Notes: a model not told the origin generated them from the sequence alone. DNA of 64,000 nucleotides from Actinomycetales bacterium (GCA_016715285.1 JADKAO010000002.1:496001-560000), one strand, 5' to 3'. Positions 41,604 through 49,743 are shown, numbered from the stretch's first letter. A program made the numbers and translations.

Positions 41604-41667
41604 AGAGCAGTGCTCTTGACATGCCGAAGTTGCCCGTGTCATCGTGGAAACGAGAGCACTGATCTCT
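41604..41667. promoter_or_regulatory. TetR operator pair and promoter
   Basis: AGAGCA-G-TGCTCT (41604-41616) is a perfect palindrome; AGAGCACTGATCTCT (41653-41667) is an imperfect copy. A -35 TTGACA (41616-41621) for the plus-strand gene starts on the last base of the first operator. Repressor binding would block RNA polymerase. Confidence 0.7.
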
Positions 41668-41682
41668 ATTTAGGAGCAGGTC

Positions 41683-42630
41683 ATGACACTTCACGTGGTT
41701 CTGGGCGCTGGCGGCATCGGCCGGAGCGTGGCCAAGACCTTGGCTGACGCGGGCGATGAGGTCACTCTTGTGTCCCGCTCAGGCAGGACGATCGATCGTT
41801 CGGGCGTCCGAGCGGTCGCGCTCGACGTCACGGATGCTGCGGGTTTGGCGGCGGTGAGCGCGGGCGCACGCACGGTGATCAACGCGCTCAACCCCACGGC
41901 ATACACCAGGTGGGAACGCGATTGGCCACCGATGGCGACGGCCGTGCTCGACGCGACCGAAGCGGCTGGGGCGCGGCTGGTGACGGTGTCGAATCTCTAT
42001 GGGTACGGGCCGGTGACTGGGCCGATGACCGAGGACCTGCCGCTGTCCTCGACCGGAGTCAAGGGGCAAGTCCGGGCGCAGATGTGGCGCGACGCGGTGG
42101 CGAGGCAGGCCGACGGGCGCGTTCAGGTGAGTGAGGTCCGCGGGTCTGACTATCTCGGCCCGGAGACGCTCGCCTCGAGCTACCTGTCGTCGATGGTGCT
42201 CCCTGCGGTCATCGCTGGTCGGCGCGCGTGGGTGCCGATGGGGCGAGCCGATGTGCCGCACTCGTGGACGTTTGACGGGGACGTCGCGGCTCTCGTTGCC
42301 GCGATCGCGCTGACTGATAGCGACGACGTGTGGGGGCGGGCGTGGCATGTGCCGACCGATGCGCCCGCGACGCTGGCGGAGGTCGCTGCGCTGGCAGCCG
42401 AGGTGGCGGGGGCGCCAGCGCCGGCTCGGCTGACGGTGCTGCCGCGGGCGCTCGTGAGTGTGGGCGGACTCGTCGTGCCGCTGCTCGGGGCTTTGCGGGA
42501 GACGCGGCACCAGTTCGAGCGGCCGTTTGTGCTCGACTCGACGGCGGCGCAGTCGCGGTTTGGGCTGCGGCCGACACCTCTGCGCGAGGCGATTGAGCGC
42601 ACCGTGGCGGCGTTGCGCGCGGCCGGCTAA
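41683..42630 (+). CDS. NAD-dependent epimerase/dehydratase-type (SDR) protein
   Basis: The 315-residue protein begins VVLGAGGIGRSVAKTLADAG, the extended-SDR nucleotide-binding motif, and has VINALNPTAYTRWERDWPPM and TVSNLYGYGPVTGPMTED (Tyr region). The usual YxxxK catalytic pair is not obvious (Y-G-Y-G instead), as in atypical SDRs that only bind NAD(P) or reduce enones. TTAGGAGCAG precedes the ATG. It is under likely control of the divergent TetR regulator. Confidence 0.8.
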   Translation: MTLHVVLGAGGIGRSVAKTLADAGDEVTLVSRSGRTIDRSGVRAVALDVTDAAGLAAVSAGARTVINALNPTAYTRWERDWPPMATAVLDATEAAGARLVTVSNLYGYGPVTGPMTEDLPLSSTGVKGQVRAQMWRDAVARQADGRVQVSEVRGSDYLGPETLASSYLSSMVLPAVIAGRRAWVPMGRADVPHSWTFDGDVAALVAAIALTDSDDVWGRAWHVPTDAPATLAEVAALAAEVAGAPAPARLTVLPRALVSVGGLVVPLLGALRETRHQFERPFVLDSTAAQSRFGLRPTPLREAIERTVAALRAAG

Positions 42631-42659
42631 GGGGGCTGGCTAAGGGGCAGAGCAAGCCG

Positions 42660-43215
42660 GCCGGCTAGCGCGGCGGTCTCCGCGGCGGCCCTCACCGCCG
42701 CATAGCAGGGCACAAACGCAGGGTTCAGTGATTCTGAAGCCTGCATCTTCGCCCTGCTACTCGTTGCGAGCCCGGTGAGGCGTCGGCGGGACCGAGCTCA
42801 GGTGAGTGAGCGAACTAGCGCGGCCGGCTAAGGGGCGGGCTAGCGCGGCGGTCTCCGCGGCGGCCCTCACCGCCGCATAGCAGGGCACAAACGCAGGGAT
42901 CAGCGAGTCTGAAGCCTGCATCTTCGCCCTGCTACTCGTTGCGAGCCCGGTGAGGCGTCGGCGGGACCGAGCTCAGGTGAGTGAGCGAACTAGCGCGGCC
43001 GGCTAAGGGGGCCGCTAGCGCGGCGGTCCCGGCGGCGGCCCTCACCCCGCATAGCAGGGCACAAACGCAGGGATCACCGACTCTGAAGCCTGCATCTTCG
43101 CCCTGCTACTCATTGAGAGCACGGTGAGACGTCCGCGGGACCGAGCTCGGGTGAGTGAGCGAACTAGCGCGCCTGGCTAAGGGGTCTGGCTAGCGCGGCT
43201 GGCTAGCGCAGCGCC
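42660..43215. repeat. About 175-bp tandem repeat, three copies, each with a palindromic element
   Basis: The palindromic element (TAGCAGGGCACAAACGCAGG on one arm) recurs at 42703-42759, 42878-42934 and 43052-43108, so the unit is 174-175 bp. The rest of each unit contains GTGAGTGAGCGAACTAGCGC, GGCGGGACCGAGCTC and CGGCGGCCCTCACC. Copies are nearly identical, which implies recent duplication. No gene is present. Related units occur at 37.7-38.0 kb. Confidence 0.9.
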
Positions 43216-43244
43216 CATTACCCCTGGGGTTGACCCCGTGGTGG

Positions 43245-44279
43245 CTAGCGGGTGGCGGGAATCAGTTCGCGCAGACCAGGGAGGACCTGCTCGGCAAGGG
43301 TGCTCAAGAACCGTTCCTGGTCATGGCCGGGCCCATGCAGCACCAGGTGGTCGAACCCCAGATCGGTATAGACACGCAACGCCTCCACGACATCCTCCGG
43401 CCGAGACGCCACAATCCACCGCTTGGCGACCTGCTCGATCGGCAACTCGTCAGCCGCACGCTCCATCTCGGCAGGGCTGTGGATCGAGTGCTTCTGCTCA
43501 GCGCTCAACGACAGCGGCGCCCAGAAGCGGCAGTTCTCGAGCGCTCGCTCGGGGTCCGGATCCCACGACAGTTTGATCTCGATCATCCGGTCAATCGAGT
43601 CACGCGCACGCCCAGCCTTATCCAGACCCTCGTCAACAGCGGGCACGAGCTGATCGGCATACAACTCGCGCCCCTTGCCCGAGGTGCAGATGAAGCCATC
43701 GGCGACCCGCCCGGCATACCGCGCGACGACCGGTCCCCCGGCCGCGACGTACACCGGCACGGGCTCGTCGCGGCGGTCATAGATCGCGGCGTCCTCGGTG
43801 CGGTAGTACTCGCCCTCGAACGACACCCGGTCCTCGGTCCACAGCCGCCGCATCAGGGTGACCGCCTCCCGGAGCCGCGCGAACCGCTCCTTAAACGCCG
43901 GCCACTGCCCGTCGACGACCGAGCCGACAGCGACCTCGTTGAGCGCCTCGCCCGTGCCGACGCCGAGCATTACGCGACCCGGCGCGAGACACGCCATCGT
44001 CGCGAAGGTCTGCGCCATGACCGCCGGGTTGTAGCGGAAGGTCGGGGTCAAGACCGACGTCCCGACCAGCACCCGCTCCGTCCGCGCCAGCACCCACGGC
44101 ATCCACGCGAGCGCGTTGGGAGCGTGGCCGCCCTCCAATCGCCACGGCTGGAAATGGTCCGAGACGGTGACCGAGTCCAGGCCGATCTCCTCGGCGCGCA
44201 CGGCATACCGCGCGAGTTCCAGCGGCGCGAACTGTTCCGCGGAAGCCTTGTAGCCGATCCGGATCGAGGTGTGAGTCAC
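43245..44279 (-). CDS. fgd: F420-dependent glucose-6-phosphate dehydrogenase
   Basis: The enzyme oxidises glucose 6-phosphate to 6-phosphogluconolactone and reduces F420. The 344-residue protein follows the mycobacterial enzyme closely: IGYKASAEQFAPLELARYAV, VSDHFQPWRLEGGHAPNALA (active-site region), LVGTSVLTPTFRYNPAVMAQ, GVGTGEALNEVAVG, GDGFICTSGKG-type VADGFICTSGKG, AEQKHSIHSPAEMERAAD and LPIEQVAKRWIVAS. It is cotranscribed with cofC (four-base overlap), so cofactor synthesis and reduction are linked. The reduced F420 can supply LLM and PPOX oxidoreductases. Confidence 0.93.
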   Translation of the reverse strand: MTHTSIRIGYKASAEQFAPLELARYAVRAEEIGLDSVTVSDHFQPWRLEGGHAPNALAWMPWVLARTERVLVGTSVLTPTFRYNPAVMAQTFATMACLAPGRVMLGVGTGEALNEVAVGSVVDGQWPAFKERFARLREAVTLMRRLWTEDRVSFEGEYYRTEDAAIYDRRDEPVPVYVAAGGPVVARYAGRVADGFICTSGKGRELYADQLVPAVDEGLDKAGRARDSIDRMIEIKLSWDPDPERALENCRFWAPLSLSAEQKHSIHSPAEMERAADELPIEQVAKRWIVASRPEDVVEALRVYTDLGFDHLVLHGPGHDQERFLSTLAEQVLPGLRELIPATR

Positions 44280-45070
44280 GAGGACCTTTCTAGCGCGTAT
44301 GCCGTGTGGTCGGGGTCGATGTCGGGCTTGACGCCCGCATCGGGCTGGCTGCCCATGAGCGCCGGGCCCTGTCCGAGGAGCGGTGCGGTCGCCTCGCCGA
44401 CGCCGAGCGCCGCGGCCGCAAGGAGGTCTTCGAGGGTGTCGACATCGTGGCGCGTCCGGATGGGGGCGGCCGCGACGGCATACAAGCCGAGGCCGGTATG
44501 CCGTGCAGCCGACTCCCCACCGTAACCGGTCACGACCGGTTGGCCGGGCGAGTAGATGACCATGGTGGTGCCAGTACCGGACCGGTCGGGCACGAAGGCG
44601 GCGGGGTGACCGCTGGCCTGGCTGAGTACCTCAGTCACGTCGTCGGCGCGCAGGCACGGGAGGTCGGAAGGGGTGATCAAGACGCCTACATCGGGGAGGT
44701 CCCGGGCCGCAGATGCGGCCACCGCCACGGCCACCGCCACGGCCACCGCTGCCCCAATCGCGCCGTCGAGGCTGTCCGTCTCGTCGGGGACGACACGCGC
44801 GCCGACGGTCGCGGCGAGCGCGGCGACGTCAGGGTCTGCGGTCACGACGATGATCGCCGCCACGTCGGGGCACCTCGCGAGCGCACTGAGGGTGTCGGTG
44901 GCGAAGGCGAGTGCGAGCTGCCGCCGCTGGTGGGCGGGCAGCGCGAGTCGCGACTTGGCAAGGTCGAGGTCCTTGACGGGGACCACGGCGGTGACAGGCG
45001 ACGGACGTCGGCGCACGGCATACCGGGCTGCCTTGGCGTCCTGGGCGCGGTCAGTCTGCGCTGGGGTCAC
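44276..45070 (-). CDS. cofC: 2-phospho-L-lactate (phosphoenolpyruvate) guanylyltransferase, F420 synthesis
   Basis: CofC/FbiD activates the C3 acid with GTP in coenzyme F420 synthesis. The 264-residue protein has the nucleotidyltransferase start VVPVKDLDLAKSRLALPAHQ, the PDETDSLDGAI region and VLITPSDLPCLRADDV with the metal-binding Asp, and ends in a long variable tail. An AVAVAVAVA run (about 45 bases of GCCACGGCCACC-type repeats near 44718-44752) lies between conserved parts and may vary in length. The start is GTG 45070. It overlaps fgd, which supports the assignment. cofD and fbiC are not in the window. Confidence 0.85.
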   Translation of the reverse strand: MTPAQTDRAQDAKAARYAVRRRPSPVTAVVPVKDLDLAKSRLALPAHQRRQLALAFATDTLSALARCPDVAAIIVVTADPDVAALAATVGARVVPDETDSLDGAIGAAVAVAVAVAVAASAARDLPDVGVLITPSDLPCLRADDVTEVLSQASGHPAAFVPDRSGTGTTMVIYSPGQPVVTGYGGESAARHTGLGLYAVAAAPIRTRHDVDTLEDLLAAAALGVGEATAPLLGQGPALMGSQPDAGVKPDIDPDHTAYALERSS

Positions 45071-45250
45071 CCGTGATGGTTACCACAGATGCGGTGGAGG
45101 CGTCACGCGCCCCGGTGGTGCGTTGAGCGCTTCCTGATAAAGGCGCGGGTATGCCGTGCCACCAGGTCGCGCTGCCCGGGCGCCGCCCCGCCCTCACCGA
45201 ATGGAAGGGCGCGGCCCGTCCGCACGGATGGAAGGGCGCCTCCCCGCCCC

Positions 45251-45313
45251 TAGTGGAAGGGCAGAAAGGCAGGGTTCAGCGGCTGGGAAGCCTGCTTTTG
45301 TGCCCTGCCACTA
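45251..45313. repeat. Palindromic intergenic element
   Basis: TAGTGG-AAGGGCAGAAAGGCAGG-TTCAG on the left pairs with GAA-GCCTGCTTTTGTGCCCT-GCCACTA on the right. It belongs to the same family as the copies at 37.8, 40.4, 42.7-43.1 and 47.4 kb. It lies between the divergent cofC and VWA genes. Confidence 0.75.
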
Positions 45314-45328
45314 CGGCATACTCGCTTC

Positions 45329-45370
45329 TTGACGTTTGCATTCGCAAACCTCTATGTTTGCGAATGCAAA
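45329..45370 (+). promoter_or_regulatory. Promoter with two TTTGCnnnnGCAAA operators
   Basis: The -35 TTGACG (45329-45334), 18-base spacer and -10 TATGTT (45353-45358) lead to the VWA gene. TTTGCATTCGCAAA (45335-45348) fills the spacer, and its exact inverse TTTGCGAATGCAAA (45357-45370) overlaps and follows the -10. Each is itself a TTTGC/GCAAA palindrome. A dimeric repressor binding both would shut the promoter. I cannot name the regulator. Confidence 0.75.
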
Positions 45371-45394
45371 TCTCGAACCGAGTCAAGGAGCCTC

Positions 45395-47344
45395 ATGTCG
45401 ACCACACGCACCGCCCTCATGGTGGCCCTCAGAGCGCTCCTTGCCGCTGTGCTCGGCCTTGCCGCCGTGGGCGCAGTCGGCGCACTCGGCGCCGTCAGCG
45501 CGCCGAGCGCATCCGCCGAGGAGGCGCCACCACACAAGCTCCTCCTGATGCTCGACTCGTCTGGTTCGATGAATGAGCCTGACCCGTCGGGCCTCACCAA
45601 GATCGAGGCCGCCAAGCAAGCCCTGACCTCCGTCGTCAACGGCCTCCCCGTAACGGCGGCCGTCGGTCTGCGCGTCTACGGAGCGACGGTCCAGAGCGCC
45701 AAGCCGACCCCCGAAGCCTGCGCCGACACCCAACTCGTCGCACCCATCGCCACCCTCGACAAGGCTGCTCTCACCGCGAGCATCGCAGGGTTCAAGGCCG
45801 TGGGTCATACGCCGATCGCGCACTCGCTCACCGAAGGCGTCAGGGACCTCGGTACCGTCGGCAAGCGGACCATCGTGCTCGTCTCCGACGGCCAAGAGAC
45901 CTGCGTGCCAGACCCCTGCCCCGTCGTGCGCAAACTCGTCGAGAATGGCATTGACCTGCAGATCGACACGGTGGGCTTCGCGGTCAACGACAATGCCCGC
46001 GCCCAGTTGCGTTGCATCGCCGACGCTGGCCGTGGCACGTACTACGACGCCAAGGACGCGGCCACTCTCGCAACCAGCCTGACCAAACTCTCGACCAGAG
46101 CGACCCGGAGTTTTGCCGTCAGCGGCAAGCGGGTCGTCGGCACCCCGACCGAGGCTGGTGCCCCCGAACTCACCGCGGGCAGCTATGTCGACACCTTCAC
46201 GACGGGTGCCGGCCGCAAGAACTACACCCTCACCCGCACAGTCCCGGGCTCGACCCTGCACGTCTCGCTCGCGAGTCGACCGCCGGTTGACCTGGTCGGT
46301 GGCGGCTACAACACCGAGGTGGTCCGCTTCTATGTCAAGGACGCCAAAGGCACCGACTGCATCGGGGCCAATGGGCTCGCTAGTCGGATCGGCATGAGCA
46401 CGATGTTCAGCATCGTGAGCGACACTCGCCTCGTCCCCCGCAGCTCAGACGCGACGGTATGCCGCACCGACACCACCCTGAACCTCCAGATCACGCGCGA
46501 CGAAGGCAACGCCACCCCCGCCGACGCGGAGATTCTCGTCATGGAAGAGCCACCCGTGACCTCAACGGCCGGACTCCCCGCGACGGCCGAGAAGCCCGAG
46601 CCAGGCCCCCTTGTGGATCGCCCGCGCTTCACTGGCGACGCAACTCCGATCGTCGGCGGCGTTGCCTTCTCGGACGCCCCTCGGATCGACGCGGGCATCT
46701 TCACCGAGACCTATCTCCCCGGCGAGACGATCTTCTATCGCGTCCCCGTCGATTGGGGCCAGCGGTTGGCCGTCACGATCAACCCGCCGACCTTCGCTGC
46801 CGCGGCTGCCGACCGGCTCGGACCCCTTTACGACGCCACGATTTACGGCCCAGACCGCGCCCGTGTCGGCGTCGAACCGCAGGGAATGGGCCACCTGGGC
46901 AAGGGCACCGGCCTCCCCTCAGATACGTCGACGTGGCCGGTCTTCCGCCAGACGCCTGAGGTGCGCTATCTCAACCGCGACTCCTCCGGGATCGCGTCCT
47001 CAGCACTCGCCGGCAACCACTACCTCGCGATCTCGATGCCCACGAACTCGAACGGGGTCGTGACGCCCATCCAGGTCACCTTCAAGGTGGAAGTCCTCGG
47101 CACGCCCAACGGCAAGCCCGCGTATGCCGTGTCGCCCACTCCCAGCGCATCGCCCGCGCCCAGCTCGGGGACCTCGGGGACCTCGGGGACCTCGGGAACC
47201 TCGACCGATCCGAATGCTGGCCCGTCCGCCTCGGCGACTGCACCCATCAGTGAGAGCGGCCCGCCGTGGGCACTCATCGGCGGTGGGGTCGTCCTCCTGG
47301 TCGCGCTGGGTGGCGGGCTCACGGCATACGCAAAAAGGCGGTGA
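45395..47344 (+). CDS. Secreted, membrane-anchored von Willebrand factor A domain protein
   Basis: The 649-residue protein has a signal peptide (to about 41, ending ASAEE), then a VWA domain with the MIDAS start LLMLDSSGSMNEPD (DxSxS) near 50-63, a Thr in the VGHTPIAHSL segment and the Asp in LVSDGQETC. A beta-rich region and a Ser/Pro/Gly/Thr linker (GTSGTSGTSGTS) follow, then a C-terminal membrane helix WALIGGGVVLLVALGGGLTA and basic AYAKRR. It resembles surface VWA proteins that bind partners through a metal ion. Start ATG 45395 has AAGGAG seven bases upstream. A repressible promoter precedes it. Confidence 0.87.
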   Translation: MSTTRTALMVALRALLAAVLGLAAVGAVGALGAVSAPSASAEEAPPHKLLLMLDSSGSMNEPDPSGLTKIEAAKQALTSVVNGLPVTAAVGLRVYGATVQSAKPTPEACADTQLVAPIATLDKAALTASIAGFKAVGHTPIAHSLTEGVRDLGTVGKRTIVLVSDGQETCVPDPCPVVRKLVENGIDLQIDTVGFAVNDNARAQLRCIADAGRGTYYDAKDAATLATSLTKLSTRATRSFAVSGKRVVGTPTEAGAPELTAGSYVDTFTTGAGRKNYTLTRTVPGSTLHVSLASRPPVDLVGGGYNTEVVRFYVKDAKGTDCIGANGLASRIGMSTMFSIVSDTRLVPRSSDATVCRTDTTLNLQITRDEGNATPADAEILVMEEPPVTSTAGLPATAEKPEPGPLVDRPRFTGDATPIVGGVAFSDAPRIDAGIFTETYLPGETIFYRVPVDWGQRLAVTINPPTFAAAAADRLGPLYDATIYGPDRARVGVEPQGMGHLGKGTGLPSDTSTWPVFRQTPEVRYLNRDSSGIASSALAGNHYLAISMPTNSNGVVTPIQVTFKVEVLGTPNGKPAYAVSPTPSASPAPSSGTSGTSGTSGTSTDPNAGPSASATAPISESGPPWALIGGGVVLLVALGGGLTAYAKRR

Positions 47345-47425
47345 CCAGGCTGGGTCGGGCCATGTCTCTATGTCTCAATCATTGCGACACGCGCGGTCTT
47401 GACTGGCCAGGTAGCCCACTCGTCT

Positions 47426-47490
47426 CGTGGGTAGCAGGGCAGACACGCAGGGTTCGGCGGCTCTGAAGCCTGCCCTTGTGCCCTTCCACG
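47426..47490. repeat. Palindromic intergenic element between convergent genes
   Basis: CGTGG (47426-47430) pairs with CCACG (47486-47490); inner arms are GGGCAGACACGCAGG/CCTGCCCTTGTGCCC with CTGAA on one side. It sits between the VWA gene and the convergent vapC gene and could end transcription from both. Confidence 0.75.
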
Positions 47491-47514
47491 GCCGGCGAAA
47501 GGCGCAGGACGCGA

Positions 47515-47886
47515 CTAACGAATTTGGCGTATGCCGTCCCCATCGCCCCATTGCGTGTCCGCCGTGAGGACCAGGCACTCGAGGCGATCAGCCAGCGCGA
47601 GACACAACCGGTCGCCGAGGGAGAGCCCCTGGCCGCTGCGCCAACGGACCGCGGCCCGCTCGGCATCCGCCGCCTCGACCGGGGCGATCGTCAGGCCATA
47701 ACTGAGGAGCAGGGCGCGAACGAGGTCCCAGTCACGACCCGCTTGATGGACTTTTTGGGCGACTTCAGACCAGTTCGCCGCCCCGCAGACGGCCCCCGCA
47801 GTCAACGATTCCTCGACCACATCTGCGCCTGGTTCGCCGGCGACAAAGGCCAGGAGCGCTGAGGCGTCGAGGACAACAGCGCTCAC
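47515..47886 (-). CDS. vapC: PIN-domain toxin (VapC type)
   Basis: The 123-residue protein has the PIN pattern MSAVVLDASALLAFVAGEPG (first Asp), AANWSEVAQKV (second acidic residue), GLSLGDRLCLALADRLECLV (third) and LTADTQWGDGD (fourth). It overlaps the AbrB-like antitoxin by four bases (start at 47886 inside ATGA/GTGA). It is probably an RNase toxin held by the upstream gene product. Confidence 0.86.
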   Translation of the reverse strand: MSAVVLDASALLAFVAGEPGADVVEESLTAGAVCGAANWSEVAQKVHQAGRDWDLVRALLLSYGLTIAPVEAADAERAAVRWRSGQGLSLGDRLCLALADRLECLVLTADTQWGDGDGIRQIR

Positions 47887-48185
47887 GCGTCACCGTCATG
47901 GGCCAGGTCGCTGCCGGCGTCTTCGAGGGCGGCGTCTTCGAGGGCGGCGTCTTCGAGGGCGGCGGCGCGTCGGCGACTTGCCAACAGCGCAGTCACCAGG
48001 TCGGTCCCAGCCACCTCGCGCCGGACGCGGTCGCGAAGCTGCGCGCGGGTGAGCAGGACCAGACCGTCGGGGGTCTCGAGCAGCATGAGGGCGGTGCCCT
48101 GGGATAGCCCGGCGCGCTCGCGCACGTCAGCGGGCACGACGAGACGACCCCGATCTCCCATCACGACGGCGTGTGTCCCACTCAT
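47883..48185 (-). CDS. vapB: AbrB/SpoVT-type antitoxin
   Basis: The 100-residue protein begins HAVVMGDRGRLVVPADVRER (swapped-hairpin AbrB fold) and continues LSQGTALMLLETPDGLVLLT, typical of VapB antitoxins of the AbrB class. The C-terminal part includes AALEDAALEDAALEDAG, three copies of a five-residue unit from a 15-bp tandem (about 47923-47967), where the toxin-binding tail is expected. It is cotranscribed with the following PIN toxin. Confidence 0.85.
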   Translation of the reverse strand: MSGTHAVVMGDRGRLVVPADVRERAGLSQGTALMLLETPDGLVLLTRAQLRDRVRREVAGTDLVTALLASRRRAAALEDAALEDAALEDAGSDLAHDGDA

Positions 48186-48236
48186 GCCTCAACGGTACCA
48201 ACATGACTATCACTGTGGTACCTCCGCTTGGCATAC

Positions 48237-49187
48237 CTAGCCGATAAGCGGCGCGAGAGTCTCGCCGAGGAGCGCGACCCGGCCGTCAATGTGCCCGTTC
48301 GCAGGCGCGTTGATCGTGAACCCATCGACTCCGGTCTCCAAGAGCCGGGAGTATGCCGTAGCCACCTCGACCGGCCCGCCCACGATCACACCCGCCCGCC
48401 GACCAGCGAGCTCGGGGATGTGCGCGATCGCGGCGTCGAGCTCGGCCTCGGCTTGCTCACGAGTCGGGGCGATACACACCGAGGTCTGATAGCTCACCGT
48501 GATCTCGTTGCGGTCGCGACCGAGCCGTTCGCAGTGCGCGTCGAGCGCAGCGAGTTTGCGCGGGATGTCCTCGACGGCACAGATGATGTTGGACTCGTCG
48601 GCATACTGCGCGACCATCCGCAGCGTCTTCTTCTCACCACCACCGCCGATCATGATCGGGATCCGGCCTACTGGCGCAGGCGAATTCACGGCGTCGCGGA
48701 CGGCATACCACTTGCCGTTGAGTGTGGGGCGCTCGCCGCGGAGCATCGGCCCGATGATCTGGAGGGCCTCTTCGAGGCGCTCGAACCGGTCGGTGAAGGT
48801 GCCGAACTCGTAGCCCAGCGACTCGTGCTCCAGCTCGAACCACCCCGCGCCGATCCCGAGTTGCGCGCGGCCCTTGGACACCACGTCGAGCGCGGTCACG
48901 ATCTTGGCCAGCAGCGTCGGGTGGCGATAGGTGTTGCCCGTGACGAGCGACGAGAGCCGCACTCGCGACGTGCGCCCGGCGAGCCCAGCGAGCAGCGTGT
49001 AGCACTCGAGCATCTCGTTGGTGTGCGCGCCCAGCATCGGCAGTTGATAGAAGTGGTCCATCACGAGCACGGTGTCGAAGCCACTGTCCTCGGCCTCAAT
49101 CGCCTGCCGCGCAACGGCTTCGAAGAGATCGCCCGGCCCCACTCCGGGATAGGTGAAGTTGGGGATCTGGTACCCGAGGCGTGTCAT
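48237..49187 (-). CDS. LLM-class F420-dependent oxidoreductase (TIGR03560-like)
   Basis: The 316-residue luciferase-like enzyme has the TIM-barrel pattern YQIPNFTYPGVGPGDLFEAV, VLVMDHFYQLP, RLSSLVTGNTYRHPTLLAKI and GIGAGWFELEHESLGYEF, ending in IPIMIGGGGEKKTLRMVAQY, which is the typical F420-LLM glycine-rich segment. Such enzymes use F420H2 to reduce or oxidise diverse substrates; fgd in this window could supply F420H2. Start ATG 49187 gives the family N-terminus. Confidence 0.85.
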   Translation of the reverse strand: MTRLGYQIPNFTYPGVGPGDLFEAVARQAIEAEDSGFDTVLVMDHFYQLPMLGAHTNEMLECYTLLAGLAGRTSRVRLSSLVTGNTYRHPTLLAKIVTALDVVSKGRAQLGIGAGWFELEHESLGYEFGTFTDRFERLEEALQIIGPMLRGERPTLNGKWYAVRDAVNSPAPVGRIPIMIGGGGEKKTLRMVAQYADESNIICAVEDIPRKLAALDAHCERLGRDRNEITVSYQTSVCIAPTREQAEAELDAAIAHIPELAGRRAGVIVGGPVEVATAYSRLLETGVDGFTINAPANGHIDGRVALLGETLAPLIG

Positions 49188-49211
49188 AGCTGTGACGCTA
49201 CGGGTCGCGGG

Positions 49212-49234
49212 CGGCATACGCGAGCCGTATGCCG
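49212..49234. repeat. Inverted GTATGCCG pair in a divergent intergenic region
   Basis: CGGCATACG (49212-49220), CGAGC, CGTATGCCG (49226-49234): a perfect nine-base stem. Unlike the other inverted pairs it lies between divergent genes, close to the LLM gene start, so a terminator role is not the obvious explanation. Confidence 0.7.
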
Positions 49235-49289
49235 TGCGGGCGGTGCTAGATTCGCGGGAGCAAAGATGCCGTGACGGAGGGTCGAGCAG

Positions 49290-49742
49290 GTGACCGAGGC
49301 CAACCTTGCCCAGCAACGCATGCTGTACGGCGAGCCGCTTGCGGACACCACCGCCCGGGTGATGACCGCGCTGGGGCTCACCCAAGCCAAGCTCGCCCAA
49401 GTGCTGCAGATTTCGGCGCCCATGCTGTCCCAACTCATCTCCGCGCATCGGGTCAAGATCGGCAACCCGGCGGTGGTGCATCGCCTGCAGGCGCTGGGTG
49501 ACCTCGCTGGTCAGGCACCGAGGATGACGCCGGAAGCGATCGCTGCCCGCCTTGTCGAGATTCACGATGAGCAGGTCACGATGACTGGCCAGCCCCCGGC
49601 CCATCCCGACGCCTCCAGGGCCGCTGCAACGCAGGCGCATCTGCGCTCGATTGCCACTCCGGCTGAGCTGCTGGCGCTGGCAGCCGCGACGACCAACACT
49701 CGCTTGGCCGAACTGTTGGAGTCGGCCGCGGATCGGCGCTGA
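49290..49742 (+). CDS. Helix-turn-helix DNA-binding protein paired with a Ser/Thr kinase
   Basis: The 150-residue protein has a Cro-like helix-turn-helix (LGLTQAKLAQVLQISAPMLS with QLISAHRVKIGNPAVVHRLQ following, about 28-66) and an Ala-rich C-terminal part ending ELLESAADRR. The start is GTG 49290. The kinase gene starts one base after its stop, so both are one operon. Small HTH proteins of this type next to a kinase are likely substrates or partners of it; this is inference. Confidence 0.8.
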   Translation: MTEANLAQQRMLYGEPLADTTARVMTALGLTQAKLAQVLQISAPMLSQLISAHRVKIGNPAVVHRLQALGDLAGQAPRMTPEAIAARLVEIHDEQVTMTGQPPAHPDASRAAATQAHLRSIATPAELLALAAATTNTRLAELLESAADRR

Positions 49743-49743
49743 C

